Position numbers and translations under genes: made by a program. This document shows positions 1 through 7,357 of a DNA stretch of 16,090 bases, in pieces. The stretch lies in contig CAZXGI010000055.1 of assembly GCA_964639965.1 (NCBI GenBank), forward strand, positions 1 through 16,090, given 5' to 3'. Source of the stretch: TMED23 sp964639965. GTDB lineage: Bacteria > Pseudomonadota > Alphaproteobacteria > Rhodospirillales > UBA2165. How positions within the stretch are numbered: the stretch's first letter is position 1; each line of letters begins with the position of its first letter. The notes under the pieces were generated by a model. That model was not told where the DNA came from. It saw only the letters and a list, made by a program, of their open reading frames with translations, and ran no database searches.

Positions 1-111
1 CGAAATTAACTATGAAATTGCCACATGAAAGATTTTGTTGCTGTACCAAGCATTTTTGGGAATTATCTATAGTTACAAAAGCAGAAGCCCAACGAGAGAT
101 TTAGGCAATAA

Positions 112-858
112 TTACCAAAAGGCTCGACTGATCATTACCAAACCCACTATAACAAGAACCAAGGCTAAAATACGATTCATGATAGCGGAAGAAAATAGAT
201 GGGCAAGTTTTGCTCCAAGGGTACTTCCAACTATGATACCACTAGCAATCACGCCTCCGACTATTAAGTCAACTGATCCATATAAAAAATTACCAAATGT
301 TGCCAAGCTAGCTATCGGAAGTTGAATTGCCTGACCAAATCCAATCGCAGTGTGAGCGGCGACTTTTAAGTAAACCATGATCGGTACAATAAAAAGTGGC
401 CCGCCAGTCCCAGTAAAGGCAGATCCAATGCCTGTTACAACTCCGATAGAAAGAAGTGCATAGGGGTTGGTGATGTTTAGGTTACCCTCTTTGGACTTTT
501 GATTGCGCATCGCATCAATTCCCGCAGCAATAACGAAAAGAGCTATCAAAATTTCCAAGTATTGTCCGGGTATAGACAATGTTACTTTTGCCCCAACAAA
601 AGCTGCTGGGGCAGCACCGATGATCAACCAAATTGTTTGAGGCCACTTAATAGAACCTTTTTTAGCATATATTAACGTGCCAATAACGCCACTGAACATA
701 TAACTGAACATTGCTGCTGCGATGGCTATATGGATATCAATATGAAAAATATAGGTCAGAATTGGAACGAGAAGCACCCCTCCTATACCAACGCATCCAA
801 TTAAAACTCCAACGAATACACCAAAGCCACCCAGAAGGAAAAAAGTGAAAAGTTCCAA
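112..858 (-). CDS. TauE/SafE family membrane protein, putative sulfite/organosulfonate exporter
   Basis: A 248-residue, very hydrophobic protein that fits the usual length and eight-helix layout of TauE/SafE (formerly DUF81) inner-membrane transporters. Both half-repeats of the family are visible: a glycine-rich N-terminal motif (GCVGIGGVLLVP, about residues 22-33) and its second copy (GIGSAFTGTGGPLFIVP, near the middle). Family members export sulfite, sulfoacetate or other anions; substrate cannot be read from sequence. The start is TTG at 858: a stop lies three codons upstream, and a GGAG sequence sits about nine bases before the TTG. The gene follows the reductase gene on the same strand after a 266-base gap holding a terminator-like repeat, so it probably has its own promoter. 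Its position beside a sulfite-oxidising apr-sat cluster makes sulfite or a related sulfur anion the likeliest substrate (inference). Confidence 0.85.
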   Translation of the reverse strand: MELFTFFLLGGFGVFVGVLIGCVGIGGVLLVPILTYIFHIDIHIAIAAAMFSYMFSGVIGTLIYAKKGSIKWPQTIWLIIGAAPAAFVGAKVTLSIPGQYLEILIALFVIAAGIDAMRNQKSKEGNLNITNPYALLSIGVVTGIGSAFTGTGGPLFIVPIMVYLKVAAHTAIGFGQAIQLPIASLATFGNFLYGSVDLIVGGVIASGIIVGSTLGAKLAHLFSSAIMNRILALVLVIVGLVMISRAFW

Positions 859-972
859 ATGTGACTACTCCAACAGTTAAGTAAAAGAAATGAAACGATT
901 TTCAACAGTCGATAATTAAACTAGATCATGAATGTATATGCATCATAACTATTAGCTTGAAAGAAAATGAAG

Positions 973-1043
973 AAAAAATCTGGTTAATACAACTTATATT
1001 AATAAATACCCAATGTGACTAATATTTTAGGAACTTAACCAGA
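973..1043 (-). terminator. Terminator-like long inverted repeat after the reductase gene
   Basis: TCTGGTTAA (979-987) and TTAACCAGA (1035-1043) are a perfect 9-bp inverted repeat. Inside the 47-base spacer ATATTA (996-1001) pairs with TAATAT (1020-1025), giving an extended stem with nearly symmetric internal loops. Read on the minus strand the stem is followed at once by six T and a T-rich run, as in an intrinsic terminator, and it lies downstream of the reductase stop. The loop is longer than usual, so an attenuator before the TauE gene or a chance repeat are alternatives. Confidence 0.45.
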
Positions 1044-1124
1044 AAATCATAGTGAGTTAATCCGGGAAATTATTACAAAAAATATACGCAATGATGGTTA
1101 GTTCAAAATGAACAAGGGACGTAA

Positions 1125-2429
1125 TTAAGTCATTTCTGAATTAGGGTCATAATTAGGATCGCAGATTAATTCAGGACTGGGTGAAAAGTTTCTTTCTAAA
1201 CATTTTTTACCAAGCATGAAGTTTTTCGAATTTCTAATAGATTCGACAGCAACTAACTCTTGATCGCGATAGCTCCAAAATGAAACACTTGTGTTATTTT
1301 CTCCTGGACGGGTGATTTGATAAATATCTTCATCCAGGGTTGGCACAATTCCTACAGATTGCAAATTCGCATCATATTGATCTGACCAAAACCAAGGAGC
1401 CTGATCTTCTGGAGGAGCCTCGCCCATAATAGCTGCCGCCGCGCGAGTTGCCATGTCCTGAGCATTATGCACCGATTCAATCCGCAGAGATTCACCGCGT
1501 AGCAAAGCAACATCACCCATCGCAATAATATTGGGATTACTAGTTTGCATTGAGCCATTAACCAAAATGGCACCACCATCAGGGCGCTCAGTTTCGATAC
1601 CGGCTCGTCGAGCTAGTTCACTATCCGGTATCACTCCAATCCCAACAATCAACATATCACCACTTAGAACTCTCCCATCGGCTAGAGTAACCCCACTGAA
1701 TTCTCCATCATTTTTTGTAATTTTGTCTACATTAACTCCCGTATAGATTGAAACTCCTTTTTCAACATGCAAATCATTTAATAACTGAGCAACAGGAGGG
1801 CTCGCAACCCGCGCTAAAATTCTATCTGCCATTTCAATTACCGATACTTCCAGCCCCATCTGCCTTAAAGAAGCAGCCACCTCAAGACCTATGTACCCTC
1901 CCCCGATGATAACTGCGCTTTTTACATTGCGAGCGATGGTGCGGATCGCTACTGCATCATCGGGTTGTCGCAGAACAAATACGTTAGAGAGCTCCTCAGT
2001 CGAGGGGAGTGAACGCGGTAAAGCACCAGTGGCCAGTACAAGCTTATCAAATTCAAGTTGGTCCCCATTTGACAACATCACGGTCTGTGCAGAGGCATCA
2101 AGTTTTGTAACGTTGATACCATGTTTTAGATCTATTTTTTGTTCTTTATACCATTTTCCTCTACGCAGCAGAAACATTGGGTTCACTTGATCAGAAGTTT
2201 CAAGCAAAAAAGCTTTAGATAATGGCGGGCGTTCCATAGGCCCACCTTTTTGACGATCAATTAACGTTATACTACCGCCAAAGCCATATTTTCGCATTTG
2301 ATCAACAAAGCTAATCCCCGCATGACTTGCCCCAATTACTATAATGCGGATCTCACTACTTTCTATTTTTCCTCCAACTATGGAATTAGCTACATTATCA
2401 ACTATATTTTCTGAATCTTGATCGTTCAA
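1125..2429 (-). CDS. Ferredoxin/rubredoxin reductase-like FAD-dependent oxidoreductase
   Basis: A 434-residue two-dinucleotide-binding flavoprotein (Pyr_redox_2 fold with a C-terminal reductase domain), like the NAD(P)H-dependent ferredoxin, rubredoxin, putidaredoxin and rhodocoxin reductases. Visible: an FAD Rossmann motif VIGASHAG (31-38), ERPPLSK (66-72) typical of this family, the NAD(P)H Rossmann motif IIGGGYIGLEVA (174-185), the second FAD motif MGDV (304-307), and the PWFWSDQYD segment (345-353) that opens the C-terminal domain. The first 27 residues are an acidic extension. The start is TTG at 2429: a stop lies five codons upstream and AAGGA sits about eight bases before it; no in-frame ATG precedes the FAD motif. 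No ferredoxin or oxygenase partner is adjacent, so its electron acceptor is unknown. It is divergent from aprM and shares the 602-base control region. Confidence 0.85.
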   Translation of the reverse strand: MNDQDSENIVDNVANSIVGGKIESSEIRIIVIGASHAGISFVDQMRKYGFGGSITLIDRQKGGPMERPPLSKAFLLETSDQVNPMFLLRRGKWYKEQKIDLKHGINVTKLDASAQTVMLSNGDQLEFDKLVLATGALPRSLPSTEELSNVFVLRQPDDAVAIRTIARNVKSAVIIGGGYIGLEVAASLRQMGLEVSVIEMADRILARVASPPVAQLLNDLHVEKGVSIYTGVNVDKITKNDGEFSGVTLADGRVLSGDMLIVGIGVIPDSELARRAGIETERPDGGAILVNGSMQTSNPNIIAMGDVALLRGESLRIESVHNAQDMATRAAAAIMGEAPPEDQAPWFWSDQYDANLQSVGIVPTLDEDIYQITRPGENNTSVSFWSYRDQELVAVESIRNSKNFMLGKKCLERNFSPSPELICDPNYDPNSEMT

Positions 2430-2506
2430 ACCGTGTATCCTTCAGACATTAATTTAATAAGCCAAGATAATTTTTAAAGAGGGTAAATTTCGTTTCTCTC
2501 TATTAA

Positions 2507-2535
2507 ATTATATCTATAGACTTTCAAGGTAAAAA
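2507..2535 (-). promoter_or_regulatory. Possible sigma-70-type promoter for the reductase gene
   Basis: On the minus strand a perfect TATAAT lies at 2512-2507. Upstream, TTTACC (2533-2528) at 15 bases, or weaker T-rich hexamers at 16-17 bases, could act as the -35 box. It lies about 80 bases before the TTG start. The -10 is good; the -35 and spacing are not ideal. Confidence 0.35.
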
Positions 2536-2662
2536 TTTAATTCCTACATTTGCTCCAAAACTCAATCTTTGAATACCTTATTGATATCGGAAAGCACTTT
2601 ATAAGAGTAAAAGCACCATATTTATTTGGTATTTTTGAAATTGTAAAACCAGAAAAATTACG

Positions 2663-2681
2663 TGCACAGAACGGTTGTGCA
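2663..2681. promoter_or_regulatory. Inverted repeat TGCAC-N9-GTGCA
   Basis: TGCAC (2663-2667) and GTGCA (2677-2681) form a short hyphenated inverted repeat in the shared control region. It could be a regulator site for either divergent gene. The arms are only five bases, so chance is possible. Confidence 0.25.
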
Positions 2682-2730
2682 ATCTTTACCCACTCAAAAT
2701 GAAAACCATTACTGTGGTTCTTGGAGCCTT

Positions 2731-2751
2731 ATTGACGCAAATTATGTCAAT
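2731..2751. promoter_or_regulatory. Hyphenated palindrome ATTGAC-N9-GTCAAT, candidate operator
   Basis: A perfect 6-bp inverted repeat with a nine-base AT-rich centre, about 300 bases upstream of aprM. The arms resemble FNR/DNR-type half sites (TTGAC/GTCAA), but the spacing is longer than the usual four bases. The T-N11-A layout of LysR-type sites is also possible. The binding protein is unknown. Confidence 0.35.
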
Positions 2752-2886
2752 TAATTCCCACAAGATTACCTAATGGTTTATTAGACATAAAAGTTTTGAC
2801 TTACTGCCCAGGATATGATTGAAGAAATCTACTATATTATAAAAAAAATAACTTTTACAAGCATACCAATTTCTCCTAAGTTCATC

Positions 2887-3031
2887 TCAGGTGGTCGTGC
2901 GACTGGCCTGAATTCTGGATTGGAAGGTTGAGCTCGGGGTAAGCGTGGCTACTTACCAGAAATACATAGTTAAAACTGGTATTTTCGTTATCAGTTAAGT
3001 AAGCAACAAGATTTGTCATTGAGGTAATTTA
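2887..3031 (+). promoter_or_regulatory. Structured 5' leader of aprM, candidate RNA switch
   Basis: Three hairpins can be drawn. The first is TCAGGTGGTC (2887-2896) with GACTG (2901-2905) and CCTGA (2907-2911), a ten-pair stem with two G-U pairs and one bulged G around a GTGC loop. The second is GGTAAG (2938-2943) with CTTACC (2952-2957) around an eight-base loop. The third is AACTGGTA (2974-2981) with TATCAGTT (2989-2996), including one G-U pair, around a seven-base loop. TTACC (2953-2957) is also complementary to GGTAA (3023-3027), which overlaps the aprM Shine-Dalgarno sequence GAGG (3021-3024). TTCTGG (2913-2918) can pair with CCAGAA (2956-2961) as a further competing helix. The region is visibly richer in G and C than its surroundings. 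It matches no riboswitch family I recognise. Confidence 0.45.
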
Positions 3032-3877
3032 ATGTTTAACACTAATCCTTTCGCCGAGCTTTCTGCGGTCATAGATCCCACCATTATGCAAATTTACATT
3101 ATAATCATGGCACTCTTGGTCGCCGGCGGCACTTTATTTGATATTGTTCATAAAAGGAGTGCTACATATTTCTTTAATAATTGGCGAAAATCGAAGGCGA
3201 ATGCAAAACAGAAGATCAGCGGCGGCAAAATGGCTTCCATAGCTATTCAAACCGCTTTGGTTGAAGGGGCAACTTCTGCAGAATTTTGCAGTATGCGACG
3301 CCGAATCGCCCATCTACTCACGATGTACGGATTTATCGTTTATGTGGCAGCCACGGCTATTATGGTGTTTGGCTACCCAACCTCAGCCACCCCTGCACCG
3401 GCGATTTTAGCAAACCTTTGGTATCTTGGAGCCCTGTTAGTTTGCGTCGGGGGTTACTGGTTCTGGTTTTTCATTCGGGTCGACGTTTCTGCCGAAGGTA
3501 ATTCACCGTTTCGTCTAGTCCGGGCAGACCTTTTTGTTGTTTCGCTAATGTTAAGCACAACATTGGCCCTGATCTGGGCCTATACACAGACGACAGGAAA
3601 CTCAACTTTGGCAACTTTTTTCCTTAGCTTGTATCTGATTGCTACGACGGTGCTGTTTGGGTCGGTTCCATGGTCGAAGTTTTCGCATATGTTCTTTAAA
3701 CCTGCAGCCGCTTTAGAAAAAAGGATGTCAGTGGCTAATGGCACGCGAAACAACTTACCGGAACCTGCTGATCGAACCAATCCCGAGGTCCGAGAGAGCC
3801 ACTCCATGGAGTTGCTAAAGGATGCACCATTGTCTATGGGACTTGGCATCAAGCGTGAAAAACCCCGCCATTACTAG
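3032..3877 (+). CDS. aprM: AprM, membrane protein partner of APS reductase
   Basis: A 281-residue membrane protein directly upstream of aprBA. In sulfur oxidisers lacking the Qmo complex, AprM is thought to take electrons from AprBA to the quinone pool. About five hydrophobic segments are visible (roughly residues 20-40, 93-114, 126-148, 166-186 and 193-212), followed by a hydrophilic C-terminal tail of some 60 residues. Histidines at membrane edges, H94 in RRIAHLLTMYGF and H219 in KFSHMFFKP, with H40 as a third, resemble the haem b ligands of HdrE/DsrM/NarI-type cytochromes; haem binding is inference. The ATG at 3032 has a good GAGG seven bases upstream. The gap to aprB is 31 bases, so the two are almost surely co-transcribed. 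Confidence in the name comes from context plus the cytochrome-like motifs. Confidence 0.85.
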   Translation: MFNTNPFAELSAVIDPTIMQIYIIIMALLVAGGTLFDIVHKRSATYFFNNWRKSKANAKQKISGGKMASIAIQTALVEGATSAEFCSMRRRIAHLLTMYGFIVYVAATAIMVFGYPTSATPAPAILANLWYLGALLVCVGGYWFWFFIRVDVSAEGNSPFRLVRADLFVVSLMLSTTLALIWAYTQTTGNSTLATFFLSLYLIATTVLFGSVPWSKFSHMFFKPAAALEKRMSVANGTRNNLPEPADRTNPEVRESHSMELLKDAPLSMGLGIKREKPRHY

Positions 3878-3908
3878 GACCTAACCCTAAAAAGAGAGAA
3901 AATATATC

Positions 3909-4388
3909 ATGCCCACTTTTGTTTACATGACCCGATGCGATGGATGCGGACATTGCGTAGATATTTGCCCATCAGACATCATGCACATCGATAAGACCAA
4001 CCGACGGGCCTACAACATCGAGCCCAACACATGTTGGGAATGTTATTCATGTGTCAAGGCCTGCCCACAAAATGCCATTGACGTGCGTGGTTACGCCGAC
4101 TTCGCGCCGCTCGGTCATAGCGTTCGCGTCGACCGCGATGAAGACAAGGGAACTATTGCGTGGAAGGTCAAATTCAGAGATGGCACAGAAAAGAACTTTC
4201 TTTCTCCAATCACCACCAAGCCTTGGGGCAGAGACATTCCAAAACTTAAAAATGTGCCTGAACCCACTCAAGAGCAACGCGATAGTGAGTTATTGTACAA
4301 CGAGCCAAAATACATCCGCTTTGACGATGGAGGCCTGCATACTCTCAAATCTAACGGTCTCACGATGAAACAGGGAGTTTACTACTAA
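3909..4388 (+). CDS. aprB: Adenylylsulfate reductase beta subunit (iron-sulfur)
   Basis: A 159-residue ferredoxin-like protein, the electron-transfer subunit of dissimilatory APS reductase. It carries two [4Fe-4S] cluster motifs: CDGCGHCVDICP (C10, C13, C16, C20) and CWECYSCVKACP (C42, C45, C48, C52). The second includes a tryptophan (W43) in the region where the characterised enzyme places a Trp between cluster and FAD. The rest is the typical AprB tail that wraps around AprA, ending in QGVYY. Length is normal. It acts in the cytoplasm, moving electrons from the AprA flavin towards AprM in the oxidative direction. A purine-rich AGAGAG lies upstream of the ATG. The stop codon overlaps the aprA start by one base (TAATG), which suggests translational coupling and one-to-one synthesis. 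Confidence 0.97.
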   Translation: MPTFVYMTRCDGCGHCVDICPSDIMHIDKTNRRAYNIEPNTCWECYSCVKACPQNAIDVRGYADFAPLGHSVRVDRDEDKGTIAWKVKFRDGTEKNFLSPITTKPWGRDIPKLKNVPEPTQEQRDSELLYNEPKYIRFDDGGLHTLKSNGLTMKQGVYY

Positions 4389-6274
4389 TGGGTTACAAAA
4401 CGATCGTAGAAGACAATATTGACGTTTTGGTGGCCGGCGCGGGCCTCGGTGGCACTGGAGCGGCCTTTGAAGCACGATTCTGGGGACAAAATAAGAAGAT
4501 AGTTATTGCCGAAAAGGCCAACATTGACCGCTCTGGAGCGGTTGCCCAGGGACTTTACGCAATTAACTGCTACATGGGTACTCGCTTCGGCGAAAACAAT
4601 CCAGAAGACCACGTACAATATGCCCGTATTGACCTGATGGGTTTGGTTCGCGAAGACCTTTTATTTGATATGGCACGGCATGTGGATTCTGCGGTTCACC
4701 AATTTGAAGAATGGGGCCTGCCAATAATGCAAGACAACGAAAAAGGCTCCTACTTGCGGGAGGGACGATGGCAGATCATGATTCACGGAGAATCGTATAA
4801 GCCCATCGTGGCCGAGGCTGCTAAAAAATCTGCTGATAAAGTTTATAACCGCATTTGCTTGACGCACCTACTTATGGATGAAGCTAAGGAAAACCGGATT
4901 GCCGGAGCCGTCGGATTCAATTGCCGAACTGGCGACTTCCACGTATTCAAATCCAAAACAGTTATTTGCGGTGCCGGTGGCGCTTCTAATATTTTTAAAC
5001 CACGTTCAACGGGTGAAGGCATGGGTCGTACCTGGTACGCACCTTGGTCATCCGGTTCCGCCTATGGTCTAATGATCAACGCAGGCGCTAAAATGACCCA
5101 GATGGAAAATCGAATCGTATTAGCCCGCTTTAAAGATGGTTTTGGCCCAGTAGGCGCATACTTCCTGCATCTCAAGACCTACACACAAAATGGGCTAGGT
5201 GAAGAATTTGAATCAAAGTGGTGGCCACAGCTCCAAGAGATGGTCGGCAAGGAATACCTTGATCCTGAACTTTCCCATAAAACCCATAGGCCTATTCCAA
5301 CCTGTCTACGCAACCATGCTATGATATCCGAGGTTAACGCTGGTCGAGGCCCGATTCATATGGTCACTATGGAGGCTTTCCAAGACCCCCATCTCGAGGA
5401 AGTGGGCTGGGAGAACTTCTTAGGTATGACCATAGGGCAGGCTGTATTATGGGCAGCAACGGATGTGGACCCTAAAAATGAAAATCCTGAACTCACTACG
5501 TCGGAACCCTACGTCATGGGTTCACATGCTACGGGCAGTGGCGCATGGTGTTCTGGCCCTCAGGATGTTTCCCCGCCAGAGTATTTCTGGGGTTACAATC
5601 GTATGATGACAATTGAAGGGTTGTTCGGAGCCGGTGACGCTGTCGGCGGCACCCCGCACGCCTTCTCGTCAGGCTCGTTTACCGAAGGACGTCTGTCCGC
5701 GAAAGCGGCCTGCCGATATATCGATGATGGCAAAGGCGAAGGCATCGTTGTATCCGACAAGCGAATTAAAGAACTCAAAGAAGAGATCTACAAGCCGATG
5801 GAGCATTATAAAATTTATCGCAATGAAGTCGTCGCTGGCGATGTCAATCCCAACTATATCAATCCTCGACAAGGGTTGGACCGTTTACAGAAACTAATGG
5901 ATGAGTATTGCGGTGGCGCAACAGTCAGCTACATGACAAATGAGAAGCTACTGGGTATAGGTTTGAAAAAGCTCAGAATTATGGAAGAAGACCTAGAAAA
6001 TCTAGCCGCTTCTGACTTCCATGAATTACTGCGTGCTTGGGAATTAAAACATCGTCATCGTACGGCGGAGTGCGTTGCTCAACATACATTATTCCGCAAG
6101 GAAACACGTTGGCCTGGCTATTACTATCGCGGTGACTATATGAAGTTGGATGATGATAATTGGCATGTGCTAACAGTTTCGCGACGTGATCCAGACACCG
6201 GTGAATATACTATGGAAAAGGCACCCTGTTATCACCTTGTCAAAGAGGAGGCCGTTAACGAAGCTGCCGAATAA
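4388..6274 (+). CDS. aprA: Adenylylsulfate reductase alpha subunit (FAD, catalytic)
   Basis: A 628-residue flavoprotein of the fumarate-reductase/succinate-dehydrogenase superfamily. It catalyses sulfite + AMP to APS + 2 electrons, the likely direction here given AprM rather than QmoABC. Visible: the FAD Rossmann motif VAGAGLGGTGAAFEA (15-29), the flavin-linked segment RSGAVAQGLYAIN (48-60), GAGGASNIF (195-203), RPIPTCLRNH (301-310), the active-site region MGSHATGSGAW (377-387), where H380 is the probable counterpart of the catalytic histidine in archaeal AprA, and the second FAD motif FGAGDAVGGTPHAFSSGS (413-430). Length matches the family and no key motif is broken. A GGGAG lies ten bases before the ATG inside aprB. 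The aprBA genes look somewhat richer in G and C than the flanking genes, by eye. Confidence 0.97.
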   Translation: MGYKTIVEDNIDVLVAGAGLGGTGAAFEARFWGQNKKIVIAEKANIDRSGAVAQGLYAINCYMGTRFGENNPEDHVQYARIDLMGLVREDLLFDMARHVDSAVHQFEEWGLPIMQDNEKGSYLREGRWQIMIHGESYKPIVAEAAKKSADKVYNRICLTHLLMDEAKENRIAGAVGFNCRTGDFHVFKSKTVICGAGGASNIFKPRSTGEGMGRTWYAPWSSGSAYGLMINAGAKMTQMENRIVLARFKDGFGPVGAYFLHLKTYTQNGLGEEFESKWWPQLQEMVGKEYLDPELSHKTHRPIPTCLRNHAMISEVNAGRGPIHMVTMEAFQDPHLEEVGWENFLGMTIGQAVLWAATDVDPKNENPELTTSEPYVMGSHATGSGAWCSGPQDVSPPEYFWGYNRMMTIEGLFGAGDAVGGTPHAFSSGSFTEGRLSAKAACRYIDDGKGEGIVVSDKRIKELKEEIYKPMEHYKIYRNEVVAGDVNPNYINPRQGLDRLQKLMDEYCGGATVSYMTNEKLLGIGLKKLRIMEEDLENLAASDFHELLRAWELKHRHRTAECVAQHTLFRKETRWPGYYYRGDYMKLDDDNWHVLTVSRRDPDTGEYTMEKAPCYHLVKEEAVNEAAE

Positions 6275-6298
6275 CAGAACAAACAGGAGTTTAAATAA

Positions 6299-6327
6299 AG
6301 TTCCTGTCCATTGCGTCCATAGGAACT
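6299..6327. repeat. Hairpin with an internal GTCCAT direct repeat after aprA
   Basis: AGTTCCT (6299-6305) and AGGAACT (6321-6327) form a perfect 7-bp stem, extendable by a G-U and a U-A pair. The loop carries a tandem GTCCAT-TGC-GTCCAT (6306-6320). A seven-T run starts 17 bases after the stem (6345-6351), too far for a standard intrinsic terminator. It may be an mRNA-stabilising or processing hairpin that separates highly expressed aprBA from the genes downstream. Confidence 0.4.
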
Positions 6328-6397
6328 AGTATATCGCATGTAGGTTTTTTTGTGAGGCCTGTGGCGTCTAATGTTTGACTAGGACAAAAAGTTACAA

Positions 6398-6748
6398 ATG
6401 AACATTACCGAAAAAACAGACGACGAAATTCTTGCTATAGCCAACCCACTGTGGAGCCACCTTGTACATGCCTCTAATATTGGACAATACGGAGAATTCG
6501 TAAAACATTTCTCCGAAACCCTCGTGCTAGGCTTAAATGAAATAGAAGTGGGCAAACAATTCGCAAATAGCGAATTAACAAGAAATCTATCCGAGTCGGT
6601 TGAATTCATTGGTACCATCCGTCGCGGCGAACATGTGACTGTACTATACCGCCAACGTAGTACAAAAAAAGAGGGAGAGTGGCTTGGCCGACTTGTCCTC
6701 GGATACGAAAATGAGGAAATCAGAATTTTTGGAGCTTCCATCTTTTGA
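6398..6748 (+). CDS. Uncharacterised 116-residue protein, possible NTF2-like fold
   Basis: I do not recognise the family with certainty. The protein is soluble, with no signal peptide or membrane segment. The first half is helical (DDEILAIANPLWSHLVHASN, 8-27, then a second helix with YGEFVKHFSE), and the second half alternates in a beta-strand pattern ending in EEIRIFGASIF. Helices followed by a curved sheet is the outline of NTF2-like/SnoaL small proteins, which often bind small ligands or act as subunits; this is a guess from pattern only. It lies 123 bases after aprA and 19 bases before the FKBP gene, in the same direction. Reading frame, codon use and context make it a real gene. A role in APS reductase assembly or regulation is inference from position. 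Confidence 0.75.
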   Translation: MNITEKTDDEILAIANPLWSHLVHASNIGQYGEFVKHFSETLVLGLNEIEVGKQFANSELTRNLSESVEFIGTIRRGEHVTVLYRQRSTKKEGEWLGRLVLGYENEEIRIFGASIF

Positions 6749-6767
6749 CTAAAAAAACGGATTTAAA

Positions 6768-7280
6768 ATGAGCGAAATAATTCAAGACTCTAAGTATGTA
6801 GAACTAACATACAGGGTGATAGATCAAAAATCACAAGAGATTCTTGTGGCGATCGAATTTCCTATCGGTTATGTTCACGGCGTCAATGATATTTTATCAC
6901 CCGCAGTCAAAAAAGAACTAGAAGGAAAGTCCGCTGGCGATGTGATCGAGGTACCTATCGATTGCAATCAAATCTACGGCCCAAGAGACGAGTCTTTAGT
7001 TTTTACAGATCGTATAGAAAATGTACCCAAAGAATATAGGGAAGTCGGCACGACTCTTCACGCTGAGAATGAAAAAGGCGAGACACAAAGCTTTATTGTA
7101 ACTCGAATCGATAACGAGACGCTAACTGTCGATGGCAACAATCCGCTTTGCGGCAGAAAGGTTATTTTTAACTTGGAAGTTCTAGGAGTTCGTGACGCAA
7201 TCGAAGACGAAATAGAAGCAGGTGGTTCCGTCGATACAGTGCCGGATATACCGGAAGCTCTTTCAATACCACTTCAGTAA
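6768..7280 (+). CDS. SlyD-like FKBP-type peptidyl-prolyl isomerase
   Basis: A 170-residue protein with the split FKBP layout of the SlyD group. An FKBP half (about 8-70, with FPIGYVHGVNDILSPAVKKE and LEGKSAGDVIEVPID) leads via YGPRDE into a flap (insert-in-flap chaperone) domain at about 71-121. The FKBP fold then closes with VDGNNPLCGRKVIFNLEVLGVRDA, equivalent to the family signature VDGNHPLAG. Such proteins combine prolyl isomerase and holdase activity in the cytoplasm. Two departures are seen: NHPLAG reads NNPLCG, and the C-terminus is acidic and short, lacking the His/Cys-rich metal-binding tail of E. coli SlyD. It sits between aprA and sat in the same direction, 19 bases after the preceding gene, so a client in this cluster (for example AprA, AprB or Sat) is a reasonable inference. 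Confidence 0.85.
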   Translation: MSEIIQDSKYVELTYRVIDQKSQEILVAIEFPIGYVHGVNDILSPAVKKELEGKSAGDVIEVPIDCNQIYGPRDESLVFTDRIENVPKEYREVGTTLHAENEKGETQSFIVTRIDNETLTVDGNNPLCGRKVIFNLEVLGVRDAIEDEIEAGGSVDTVPDIPEALSIPLQ

Positions 7281-7357
7281 AATGTTTTCGCTTCCAATTA
7301 TTAAGAGGTAATATTTACTTTAATTAACAACATAACAAAATTCATGGAGATAAAATT

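Larger units (their letters stand above)
2430..3031. other. Divergent control region between the reductase gene and aprM
   Basis: About 600 bases with no convincing gene, very AT-rich except near 2886-2960. It contains a possible minus-strand promoter (2507-2535), inverted repeats at 2663-2681 and 2731-2751, a short inverted repeat AACCA-N6-TGGTT (2704-2719), and a structured leader just before aprM (2887-3031). A weak plus-strand promoter is possible with TTTACA at 2854-2859, a 17-base spacer and TAAGTT at 2877-2882, which would start transcription near the first leader hairpin; the -10 match is poor. The only plus-strand peptide of note (2699-2773, 24 codons) lacks a ribosome binding site. 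Confidence 0.6.

Noticed and set aside
2426..2449. A minus-strand seven-codon frame (MSEGYTV) whose TGA overlaps the TTG start of the reductase gene
   Set aside because: It lacks a ribosome binding site of its own. The AAGGA inside it is better read as the Shine-Dalgarno of the reductase TTG.
2699..2773. A 24-codon plus-strand peptide starting MKTITVVLGALL, hydrophobic like a signal peptide
   Set aside because: It has no ribosome binding site, overlaps the 2704-2719 and 2731-2751 inverted repeats, and is too short to support as a gene.
4047..6000. Many open frames in other phases and on the minus strand across aprB and aprA
   Set aside because: They are shadows of the clearly conserved aprB and aprA frames and show no recognisable motifs.
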